Source: Rickettsiales bacterium
Lineage (GTDB): Bacteria > Pseudomonadota > Alphaproteobacteria > Rickettsiales > UBA1997
Direction of reading: 5' to 3'
Assembly: GCA_031269065.1 (NCBI GenBank)
Contig: JAIRWJ010000005.1
Span: 1 to 6,175 of the forward strand
Length of the DNA stretch: 6,175 nt
Made by a program: the position numbers and the translations under genes. The notes under the pieces were generated by a model. It saw only the letters and a list, made by a program, of their open reading frames with translations, was not told the DNA's origin and did no database searches. This document shows positions 1 to 5,973 of the stretch, in pieces. Positions within the stretch are counted from its first letter, which is position 1. Each line of letters opens with the position of its first letter.

Positions 1-1
1 C

Positions 2-526
2 CTAAACCTATTCAACGGCATCTTCGGACATCTTCTAAATCTTGCCGAAGCAATAACCCACAGAGATCTCAACAGAGACGGCAGAATAGCCAACAGACCC
101 CTAGGAGAACGCCGACTAGCAGACTTCAACAGACATCCCCGGCACACTCAAAACATCCATCGAGAAAACCAGAGAGAAAGAAAAAGAGTCCGAGACTCAC
201 TACCGGATGCTGGAGAAATACCTGGGGATGTTCGGGGGGTGCAAGGGAGACAGGATGTACAGGGGGTGTGGAGTGAAGGTGGAGTAACTGGTAACGAAAC
301 CGCAAGCCCTCCCTCAAGAAAGGTGACTCCAGCCGAGTGGGTAGAACAAAACAACAGTCAAGCAGAGAGCGACGGGAAAGATTTTAGCAACCCGCTCATG
401 GCCCAGCTTGCTGCGTTCAAAAAATCAAACGCACAAAACACCCCGGCTACACCCGGCCCCCCACTGAACAACGAGTCCAGCGGAAAATTAAAAAAGCACT
501 CCCAGGGCCGCTCAGGACCATCCTAA
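2..526 (+). CDS. 3' end of an unrecognised hydrophilic protein (partial, enters from left)
   Basis: The frame is open from base 2 to the TAA at 524-526, giving 174 residues with no stop, so this is most likely the C-terminal part of a longer gene. The first residues are hydrophobic or amphipathic (LNLFNGIFGHLLNLAEAI). A very charged Arg/His/Asn/Asp-rich stretch follows, then a Ser/Pro/Gln-rich low-complexity tail ending in GRSGPS. Residues 22-29 read DLNRDGRI, which resembles a calcium-binding EF-hand or dockerin loop, but a single loop with Pro at position 12 is weak evidence. The only in-frame start-like codon is a GTG at 239, without a convincing ribosome site, so a short independent gene there is less likely. 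T is scarce (about 15% of the first 300 bases), unlike the neighbouring genes. A second frame, from base 1 to the TGA ending at 273, is also open, so the reading frame is probable rather than certain. A long hydrophilic tail would fit a VirB6-like protein or a secreted effector, but nothing here identifies the family. Confidence 0.55.
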   Translation, partial: LNLFNGIFGHLLNLAEAITHRDLNRDGRIANRPLGERRLADFNRHPRHTQNIHRENQRERKRVRDSLPDAGEIPGDVRGVQGRQDVQGVWSEGGVTGNETASPPSRKVTPAEWVEQNNSQAESDGKDFSNPLMAQLAAFKKSNAQNTPATPGPPLNNESSGKLKKHSQGRSGPS

Positions 527-547
527 TCCCTTCAGTTTTCGCCCCAC

Positions 548-598
548 ACCTAGCTTTGGATCTTCGGTATGTTCTTTAATGTGAGAAAAACCTAGCTT
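548..598. repeat. 9-base direct repeat in the convergent spacer
   Basis: The sequence ACCTAGCTT occurs at 548-556 and again at 590-598. The second copy overlaps the stop codon of the minus-strand gene. The spacer between the two convergent stop codons (527-596) shows no strong GC-rich hairpin followed by a T-run on either strand, so I cannot assign a terminator. On the minus strand a short T-run (complement of 586-590) follows the stop codon but has no stem before it. Confidence 0.35.
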
Positions 599-1025
599 AT
601 TTCCCCTTCCCATTCATCTTCATAAATCCTTTGGCTATATCAATAAGATAGCCCACAGGTTTGTAGCCAGCATTTTTAACCATTAGCACGGCCTTCATGA
701 GATTGCTGCTCTCATTTCCCTGGCTCTGCATAACAGCAGCTATCACCACGAAAACTCCAGCATCATCAAGCCACCTATCGGCAACATTCATTTTTTTGGC
801 ACCATTATCAGCATTTGTCACAGCGTTCATTATAGTATCCACATTCACTGAAGCTTTCAAATAATAACTAGGTTCTTCAATCTCTGTGGTTCCATAGTAC
901 CTGGCTCCTGTGCGTCTACCATCTTTTTCAACATAGCGCACACAATTAACCTTTGTCCCCGTAGCAAAGGAAATTCCTGCACTCAGAGTTAGCGCCATGA
1001 CTGTGACTAAAAACAATTTTTTCAT
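597..1025 (-). CDS. Small secreted protein of unknown function (142 aa, signal peptide)
   Basis: I do not recognise the family. The N-terminus is a textbook Sec signal peptide: MKK, then a hydrophobic core at about residues 4-17, then small residues ending ISFA with likely cleavage after Ala21. The mature protein would be about 121 residues, periplasmic or exported. There is no Cys at the cleavage site, so it is not an evident lipoprotein; the only cysteine is Cys28. The mature part begins with a polar segment rich in Tyr, Arg and Glu (about 28-57). It continues with predicted amphipathic helices, a short hydrophobic run AGVFVVIAAVM at 89-99, and a basic Lys/Gly C-terminus (MKMNGKGK). The start is fixed by the signal peptide and by an in-frame TAG at the complement of 1041-1043 with no other start codon between. 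The best Shine-Dalgarno match (AGGAAGG, complement of 1046-1052) lies 20 bases upstream, too far for normal use. The gene is divergent from virD4 and convergent with the gene on its other side, so it is probably monocistronic. Confidence 0.8.
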   Translation of the reverse strand: MKKLFLVTVMALTLSAGISFATGTKVNCVRYVEKDGRRTGARYYGTTEIEEPSYYLKASVNVDTIMNAVTNADNGAKKMNVADRWLDDAGVFVVIAAVMQSQGNESSNLMKAVLMVKNAGYKPVGYLIDIAKGFMKMNGKGK

Positions 1026-1054
1026 GTATGAATCATTAGTCTATACCTTCCTGT

Positions 1055-1082
1055 ACTATAGAACTTTTTTAGAAAATTGCAA
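1055..1082 (-). promoter_or_regulatory. Candidate sigma70 promoter of the small secreted protein gene
   Basis: On the minus strand, TTGCAA (1077-1082) and TATAGT (1055-1060) are separated by 16 bases and sit just upstream of the ATG at 1025. Transcription would start near 1048, giving a leader of only about 23 bases. Both boxes are close to consensus and the spacing is acceptable; no experiment backs it. Confidence 0.55.
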
Positions 1083-1090
1083 ATTTTGTT

Positions 1091-1173
1091 TTTCCTCCCT
1101 CAACGGAATGCCGGGGGAGGAAGTTGACTACCTTCTAGCCTCTCCCGAGTCCGTTGGGGCTCGAGGGAGGGAA
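1091..1173. repeat. Large GC-rich imperfect palindrome (about 80 bases)
   Basis: The outer arms are CCTCCCTC (1094-1101) with GAGGGAGG (1163-1170), extended by a G-T wobble and two A-T pairs to 1091/1173. Further in, AACGGA (1102-1107) pairs with TCCGTT (1150-1155), leaving a 7-base bulge at 1156-1162. An inner stem pairs 1112-1120 with 1139-1147 (9 pairs, one wobble) around an 18-base loop. It stands out as GC-rich in an AT-rich intergenic region. A T-run precedes the structure on the plus strand and none follows it on either strand, so it is not a canonical intrinsic terminator. It lies upstream of the minus-strand promoter and between two divergent genes. It may be a mobile palindromic repeat, a structured RNA or a protein-binding site; I cannot choose between these. 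Confidence 0.6.
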
Positions 1174-1209
1174 TAGAGTTTAAAATAATAAAAAGACGAC
1201 AATATTTGA

Positions 1210-1237
1210 TTTATTAGAATAGAAATAAGTTAATAAA
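1210..1237. promoter_or_regulatory. AT-rich inverted repeat upstream of virD4 (possible operator)
   Basis: TTTATTA (1210-1216) and TAATAAA (1231-1237) are perfect 7-base inverted repeats separated by 14 bases. They sit immediately upstream of the candidate virD4 promoter. The spacing of about two helical turns between arm centres would suit a dimeric regulator. The surrounding sequence is very AT-rich, so chance is a real possibility. Confidence 0.25.
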
Positions 1238-1242
1238 CTGTC

Positions 1243-1270
1243 TTGAATTTTGTTTATAAGAAAATATCCT
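1243..1270 (+). promoter_or_regulatory. Candidate promoter of the virD4-ATPase unit
   Basis: TTGAAT (1243-1248) and TATCCT (1265-1270) are separated by 16 bases. Transcription would start near 1277, about 23 bases before the virD4 ATG. The -10 box is imperfect and the AT-rich region offers weaker alternatives. Confidence 0.35.
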
Positions 1271-1299
1271 CTGGCTAGGAAATTTTAAAAACACACATT

Positions 1300-3075
1300 A
1301 TGGCCAGCGGTGAAAATGTTTCAGTCTTTCTAAGAAACGTTGTGGTAATCACTTTGGCATTTTTGTGTAGTTTGGCTATGGTGTACGCGATTATTTGTTT
1401 CTCCACCATTATCTCTCTAAAAGGCTTGAAATTCACCAGAAGTCTGGTTATGGGTCAGGATATAACCGGTCTTTTTGATGTGGTGGTCACCAACATGTCT
1501 AGCCAGTGGAGGTTTCTGATCGGGAATTTTGGGAAGTTTTCCAAGTACCGTGCTCATTTTCTGAAGATCATATTCTCGGCTCTAGTACCTTCGATAATCT
1601 ATCTGGCCCTATTCTGGAGGTATAGAGAGTTTGTTATGGGTTGGAGACCGTTTAAGGCTACGGAGAGCCAACATGGAGATGCTCACTGGGCCACTCCACG
1701 GGAAATGCGGAAGGCTGGTCTGTTCAAGAAAAAGGGGATGTTGCTGGGAGACTATAAGGGTAAATATCTGGTGGAATATACTTTTCAGCACGTACTTCTC
1801 TTTGCCCCTACCGGTTCCGGTAAGGGTGTTGGGTTTGTAATCCCTAATCTACTCTTTTGGACCGAGTCAGTGATAGTTCATGACATAAAGCTGGAAAACT
1901 ATGAATTGACTAGTGGCTATAGATTTAAGCATATGAAACAGAAGGTTTTTCTCTGGAATCCGGCTGACCAGCAGGGCATAACTCACTGCTATAATCCCAT
2001 AGACTGGGTGTCTAGGGATGCTGGAGGTTCTGTGGATGACATACAGAAAATAGCAAAATTCCTACTGGCTAAGGAGGATTTCTGGGAAAATGAAGCTAGA
2101 GCCCTGATGACTGGGCTTCTACTCTATATATTGGCCGATAAGGAGAGGAAGAAAAGTCTTGGAGAACTGCTGAGATTGATCCGTAGTGAGGATCTGGCCT
2201 ACACTCTGGCCGTTGTGTTGGATACCATGGGGGGTGAGATTCACCCTATTTCCTATATGAATTTGGGAGCTTTTCTGAATAAAGCCGACAAAGAGAGGTC
2301 TGGAGTTACGTCAGTAGCCTCTTCGTCCCTGGAACTCTGGTCAAACCCATTTGTCGATGCGGCTACCTCTAAGAGCCACTTTAACATAGGAAAATTCAGA
2401 ATAGAGGCTCATAGTCTCTTTGTAGGTATTTCGCCTAATAACATAGCGAGACTTAGGCCACTGCTGCAGATTTTCTACCAGCAGGCTGCTACCATATTTA
2501 CAAATAAGATGCCCCGGAAGGATGAGAAAGTTGGGGTTATGATGCTACTGGACGAGTTCCCAACTCTAGGCGAGATGCAGGAGATAAAGGTGGGTATAGC
2601 TTATTATCGGGGCTATCGGGTAAAGGTGTTCCTAATAGTGCAGGATACGGATCAGCTGAAGGATATATATAAGGATGCTGGCATGAACTCTTTCCTCTCG
2701 AACTGTACCTACCGAATAACCTATGCTGCTAACAACGCCACAACGGCTAAGATGATATCGGAGCTACTTGGAAATAAGACAGTGGTCAGTGAGAGCGGCA
2801 GCAAACCTAAATATCTAGATCTCAATCCAGGAGCTAGGAATGTGAGCATAAGTAAGAGTAGCAGAAATTTACTCATGCCCCAGGAGATTATAACTCTGCC
2901 AAGAGATGAGCAGATAATTCTGATGGAGTCTAAGAATCCTATAAAATGTAATAAAATCTTTTATTATAAGGATAAATTTTTTACCACCAGACTCATAGAA
3001 AAAACTTATGTGCCTAAACAGGAACCGTACATAGCTAAAACTAAGCCAAAGCCAAAGCCTGAGGCAAAGGCGTAA
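1300..3075 (+). CDS. virD4: Type IV secretion coupling protein VirD4
   Basis: This is the inner-membrane ATPase that recruits substrates (effectors or nucleoprotein) and hands them to a vir-type type IV secretion channel. Two membrane segments lie at about residues 13-38 and 86-107, followed by the cytoplasmic TraG/VirD4 ATPase domain. Walker A is APTGSGKG at 169-176 with Lys175. Walker B is VMMLLDEFP at 413-421 with Asp418 and Glu419. A VQD motif at 447-449, followed by DQL, corresponds to the conserved coupling-protein glutamine motif. Blocks such as HGDAHWAT (125-132), HDIKLENYE (194-202) and LPRDEQIIL (533-541) are those of Rickettsiales VirD4, and 591 aa matches the length I recall for that group. 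The C-terminus ends in a Lys/Pro tail (KPKPKPEAKA) encoded by short CCAAAG tandem repeats. The best Shine-Dalgarno-like AGGA is at 1277-1280, 19 bases before the ATG; the next in-frame Met is residue 27, inside membrane segment 1, which supports this start. The usual upstream partner virB11 is absent. The next gene starts 40 bases downstream. Confidence 0.96.
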   Translation: MASGENVSVFLRNVVVITLAFLCSLAMVYAIICFSTIISLKGLKFTRSLVMGQDITGLFDVVVTNMSSQWRFLIGNFGKFSKYRAHFLKIIFSALVPSIIYLALFWRYREFVMGWRPFKATESQHGDAHWATPREMRKAGLFKKKGMLLGDYKGKYLVEYTFQHVLLFAPTGSGKGVGFVIPNLLFWTESVIVHDIKLENYELTSGYRFKHMKQKVFLWNPADQQGITHCYNPIDWVSRDAGGSVDDIQKIAKFLLAKEDFWENEARALMTGLLLYILADKERKKSLGELLRLIRSEDLAYTLAVVLDTMGGEIHPISYMNLGAFLNKADKERSGVTSVASSSLELWSNPFVDAATSKSHFNIGKFRIEAHSLFVGISPNNIARLRPLLQIFYQQAATIFTNKMPRKDEKVGVMMLLDEFPTLGEMQEIKVGIAYYRGYRVKVFLIVQDTDQLKDIYKDAGMNSFLSNCTYRITYAANNATTAKMISELLGNKTVVSESGSKPKYLDLNPGARNVSISKSSRNLLMPQEIITLPRDEQIILMESKNPIKCNKIFYYKDKFFTTRLIEKTYVPKQEPYIAKTKPKPKPEAKA

Positions 3076-3082
3076 TATTTAT

Positions 3083-3094
3083 GTATATATATAC
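3083..3094. repeat. 12-base perfect AT palindrome between virD4 and the ATPase gene
   Basis: GTATATATATAC is its own reverse complement and lies 8 bases after the virD4 stop codon. It is too AT-rich to act as a terminator and has no T-run after it, so read-through into the ATPase gene is expected. It could form part of a weak internal promoter. Confidence 0.3.
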
Positions 3095-3103
3095 TAACTA
3101 AAT

Positions 3104-3114
3104 GAGGGGTCCTC
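3104..3114 (+). promoter_or_regulatory. Ribosome binding site of the ATPase gene, inside a small hairpin
   Basis: GAGGGG (3104-3109) lies 6 bases before the ATG at 3116 and fixes that start. GAGG (3104-3107) can pair with CCTC (3111-3114) across a 3-base loop, which would hide the site. The stem has only 4 pairs, so any effect on translation would be modest. Confidence 0.5.
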
Positions 3115-3115
3115 C

Positions 3116-5770
3116 ATGGGTAGAACGGACAAAATCAATGGCCTCAGCGAGGCCACGGCTATGGAAAAACTTAGGCTATCCGGTCCCAACAGATTACCGG
3201 AGTCGAAAAATAAAAATATAATTCTGATGTTTCTCGGACAATTCTGCGATCCACTGATATATATTCTGTTTTTCGGCGCCTGCTTCTCTATTTTTCTGAA
3301 AGAGTATTCCGATGGCCTGTTTATTTTTTCTATTTTGACTATTAATTCTCTCATAGGTTGTGCACAGGAATATTTTGCTCAAAAATCAGTGAGTTCTCTG
3401 AAAAATATGGTAAAGTCAACTGTCATCGTCATCCGAGGTGGAATGGAGAAAGAAATAGACTCCGAGGAGCTTGTGGTTGGTGATCTGGTCCTGGTCAAAA
3501 GTGGTTCAAAGGTGCCAGCAGATATTGTCCTTCTGGAAAGCGAAAATCTAGAGATTAACGAGTCTATGCTGACGGGAGAGTCTGCAGGAGTGGTGAAGGA
3601 TGCAAAATATGTGCAGAAAGAAAATTGTCAGATCCAGGAAAAGCTTAATGAGGTTTTTGCGGGAACCATAGTTACCAGAGGTTTTTTTAGAGGTGTTGTG
3701 AAGGCTACCGGAGTTGGCACAGAGATGGGTAGGATAGCTCTGAAAATAAACCAGAAGACCGAAGTAGAGAGTCCTCTGGCTCTGAGGATGAAGGAATTTT
3801 CTAAAGTTTTCTCTGTCATAGTAGTGTTGGCTATAACGATTGTAGCTATGGCCGCAATAGCTAGAGGGGGTGATGTTAAAGATGTACTACTCATGTCTAT
3901 AAGTCTTGCTGTGGGGGCTATTCCCGAAGCACTTCCTATAACAATAACCATAGCTTTGGCTATTGGTGTGATAAATATGGCAAAAAAGAAGGTTATAGTT
4001 AAAAATCTGGCGGCCGTAGAAGCGCTAGGATCTTGCACTGTCATAGCTTCGGATAAGACCGGAACTCTGACCCAGAATGAGATGCGACTGATGAACGTTT
4101 GGGATATAGACTGCAGAGATATAGGTGATTGTGACAGCCCGGCCGAAAAGGGAATACCAGAGTTGACTCTGGAGAGAAATAATTATAACAAATTCTCCAG
4201 GAAGGAGCAGTTCATTTTATCTAGTTCCCTGGCTAACGAGGCTGGAGAGAATGGCGGCAGGTTCTTTGGGGATATGGTGGACATAGCCTTTCTAAAATAT
4301 GTGGCGAGTCAAAACTATGATTTTAGAGAAATTTCAAATAAATTCGAAAGAACTAAAATGCTCTACTACACCTCTGAAACCAAATATTCGGCTGCCTTCG
4401 TTGAATTGGGTGAATTTACTCTTATTTTTGCCAAGGGAGCGCCGGAGACTATTTTTAGTATGTGTAGAGGCAATCCGGAAGGTTCCATGGACAAAAAACT
4501 AAGAGAACTCTCTGATGACGGGATGAGGGTGCTGGCTGTGGCCCTAGGTAGGCTAGACAGAAAACCAAACCAAAACTATGGTATGGCGGATCTTGTAAAT
4601 CTGGAATTCCTAGCCCTTGCCTCGCTACTGGATCCTCTGAGGGAGGAGGCCAGAGTATCTATCGAAAAGTGTCTAGGTGCTGGCATAGAGGTTGTTATGC
4701 TGACCGGAGATAGCGTCAGAACAGCCTATACCATAGCGAGGAATCTTGGTTTTGTGGAAAATATTAGCGAGGTTAGGTCTGGCGAAGAAGTTAGAGAGGC
4801 TCTGGCCCGGGGAAAGGCTGCGTTGGATTCTCTGACTCCCGGCACCCGGGTCTATTCCCGGGTGGAGCCGCTTCAGAAGCTGGAGATAGTACAGTCCTAC
4901 ATGCGGAATGGTAATTTTGTCGCTGTTACCGGAGATGGTATCAACGATGCGCCAGCTCTAAAGAATGCAAATGTTGGCGTGGCTATGGGCAAATCCGGCA
5001 CTGACATAGCTCGGGAGAGCGCTGATGTGATTCTGCTAGACGACAACCTTGCTTCCATTGTGAATGGCATAGAAGAAGGGAGAATAGTTTACAACAATAT
5101 AAGGAAACTCATATTTTTCGTTGTTTCTTGCAATATTCCAGAGGTTATTGTCTATCTGCTAGCAATAATTCTCAGTCTGCCAGCTCCGTTCAACGCAACC
5201 CAGCTGCTTTGGCTCAACGTTGCCACCGAGGGTATACAGAACATATTTCTGGCCTTTGAGAGAGAGGAGGGCGATGAGATGGTCCATGGACCTAGAAGAC
5301 CCGATGAGCCTATATTCGACAGCACTATGTTGAGACGCTGCCTCTATTCAATTGCTGCTATGAGTTTGCTATTCACAATGCAGTATTATTTTTCTCTAAG
5401 AGTGCTAGGAATGACCCAGCTAAGAGCCTCCAGCCTTCTGATGTTGCTATTTGTATTTATGCAGAATTTCCAAGTATTCAGTAGCCGATCGGAAAAAAAA
5501 TCCATTTTTCGGCAGAATCCGCTAGGCAACAAAAAACTTCTTTTTGGAGTTCTGGCGGCTACCAGCATCCATATCGCTGTTTCGGAGATCGATGTCACCA
5601 GCAAAATCCTGAGGATCAAGCCACTCAGGCTGGGCGAGATTCTGGTGGTATTTGCCTATGCTGCCATTATCGTCCTTGTTAGCGAACTGGAGAAGCTTTT
5701 CCGGAGTCGGAAGCACAATTCCAGAGTCATGGCTAATCCCTCCTTTGGATCTGATTCCATTAGATCATAG
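3116..5770 (+). CDS. P2-type cation-transporting ATPase (calcium pump-like)
   Basis: This is a complete 884-aa P-type ATPase that uses ATP to move a divalent cation across the inner membrane. The N-terminal cation-ATPase domain (GLSEATA, GPNRLPE, residues 9-29) and the absence of a heavy-metal domain place it in class P2. Motifs in order are TGES at 153-156 (actuator), PEALP at 270-274 (M4), DKTGT at 313-317 with phosphorylated Asp313, KGAPE at 440-444 (nucleotide binding), TGD at 530-532, and TGDGINDAP at 605-613 (hinge). About ten membrane segments are visible: M1 38-60, M2 64-84, M3 230-249, M4 257-288, M5 664-687, M6 693-714, M7 741-763, M8 770-787, M9 806-822, M10 838-857. Aligned by eye to SERCA, site II is kept in M4 (Val266, Ile269, Glu271). 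M5 has Asn673 and Glu676. M6 has Asn701, Thr704 and Glu705, where SERCA has Asp800. M8 has Gln783, where SERCA has Glu908. Ca2+ is the best guess for substrate; Mn2+, Mg2+ or H+ are not excluded. It starts 40 bases after virD4 with a good ribosome site and is probably co-transcribed with it. Confidence 0.95.
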   Translation: MGRTDKINGLSEATAMEKLRLSGPNRLPESKNKNIILMFLGQFCDPLIYILFFGACFSIFLKEYSDGLFIFSILTINSLIGCAQEYFAQKSVSSLKNMVKSTVIVIRGGMEKEIDSEELVVGDLVLVKSGSKVPADIVLLESENLEINESMLTGESAGVVKDAKYVQKENCQIQEKLNEVFAGTIVTRGFFRGVVKATGVGTEMGRIALKINQKTEVESPLALRMKEFSKVFSVIVVLAITIVAMAAIARGGDVKDVLLMSISLAVGAIPEALPITITIALAIGVINMAKKKVIVKNLAAVEALGSCTVIASDKTGTLTQNEMRLMNVWDIDCRDIGDCDSPAEKGIPELTLERNNYNKFSRKEQFILSSSLANEAGENGGRFFGDMVDIAFLKYVASQNYDFREISNKFERTKMLYYTSETKYSAAFVELGEFTLIFAKGAPETIFSMCRGNPEGSMDKKLRELSDDGMRVLAVALGRLDRKPNQNYGMADLVNLEFLALASLLDPLREEARVSIEKCLGAGIEVVMLTGDSVRTAYTIARNLGFVENISEVRSGEEVREALARGKAALDSLTPGTRVYSRVEPLQKLEIVQSYMRNGNFVAVTGDGINDAPALKNANVGVAMGKSGTDIARESADVILLDDNLASIVNGIEEGRIVYNNIRKLIFFVVSCNIPEVIVYLLAIILSLPAPFNATQLLWLNVATEGIQNIFLAFEREEGDEMVHGPRRPDEPIFDSTMLRRCLYSIAAMSLLFTMQYYFSLRVLGMTQLRASSLLMLLFVFMQNFQVFSSRSEKKSIFRQNPLGNKKLLFGVLAATSIHIAVSEIDVTSKILRIKPLRLGEILVVFAYAAIIVLVSELEKLFRSRKHNSRVMANPSFGSDSIRS

Positions 5771-5821
5771 ATTCAGTAGCTATTCTATAATTTTCTCCAG
5801 TCCAACAAGCTCAGAGAATCT

Positions 5822-5876
5822 GGGAAAGGGTAATTCTTTCCCTCCCTCGGGTTTCGAAGAAACTCAGGAAAGGGTA
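5822..5876 (+). other. Overlapping alternative stem-loops after the ATPase gene
   Basis: GGGAAAG (5822-5828) pairs perfectly with CTTTCCC (5836-5842) around a 7-base loop. GTTTC (5851-5855) pairs with GAAAC (5859-5863) around GAA. The central CTTTCC (5836-5841) can instead pair with a downstream GGAAAG (5867-5872), because GGAAAGGGTA is present twice (5823-5832 and 5867-5876). Two mutually exclusive folds are therefore possible. No T-run follows directly; the nearest is at about 5894-5899. The structure lies 52 bases after the ATPase stop and before the next promoter candidate, so a 3'-end, termination or mRNA-stability role is the simplest reading. Confidence 0.5.
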
Positions 5877-5910
5877 TGGTGGGGGTACTAAACTTTTTTA
5901 TGAAAAACTA

Positions 5911-5939
5911 TTGAAAAAAATATTTATTACTATTATTCT
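5911..5939 (+). promoter_or_regulatory. Strong sigma70-like promoter of the right-edge gene
   Basis: TTGAAA (5911-5916) and TATTCT (5934-5939) are separated by exactly 17 bases. Transcription would start near 5946, giving a leader of about 28 bases. This is the best promoter match in the window and indicates that the last gene is transcribed separately from the ATPase. Confidence 0.6.
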
Positions 5940-5963
5940 AACGAAAGTCGTTTTTTATAAAAT

Positions 5964-5969
5964 GTGAGG
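5964..5969 (+). promoter_or_regulatory. Ribosome binding site of the right-edge gene
   Basis: GTGAGG ends 4 bases before the ATG at 5974. The spacing is slightly short, but it is the only Shine-Dalgarno match near that start and it decides the start codon. Confidence 0.5.
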
Positions 5970-5973
5970 CATC

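Noticed and set aside
126..354. Two overlapping short open frames on the minus strand
   Set aside because: Both are Pro/Ser/Leu-rich shadows of the longer plus-strand frame, with no ribosome site or domain signal.
239..526. Stand-alone 95-aa gene starting at the GTG at 239
   Set aside because: The same frame is open to the window edge and there is no convincing ribosome site before the GTG, so a continuing partial gene is more likely.
527..596. Bidirectional terminator between the convergent genes
   Set aside because: Only a 4-pair stem (TTCT with AGAA) and an isolated T-run were found; there is no GC-rich stem next to a T-run on either strand.
3628..4044. 138-aa open frame on the minus strand
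   Set aside because: It lies wholly antisense to the conserved M3-M4 and phosphorylation-site region of the P-type ATPase and its composition is that of a reverse shadow.
5652..5891. 79-aa plus-strand open frame overlapping the end of the ATPase gene
   Set aside because: It overlaps conserved M10 coding sequence out of frame and runs through the stem-loop region; no ribosome site or family signal was seen.
5822..5973. Riboswitch or attenuator in the leader of the last gene
   Set aside because: The best promoter (5911-5939) lies downstream of the hairpins, so they would not be in that gene's main transcript; no known riboswitch core was recognised.
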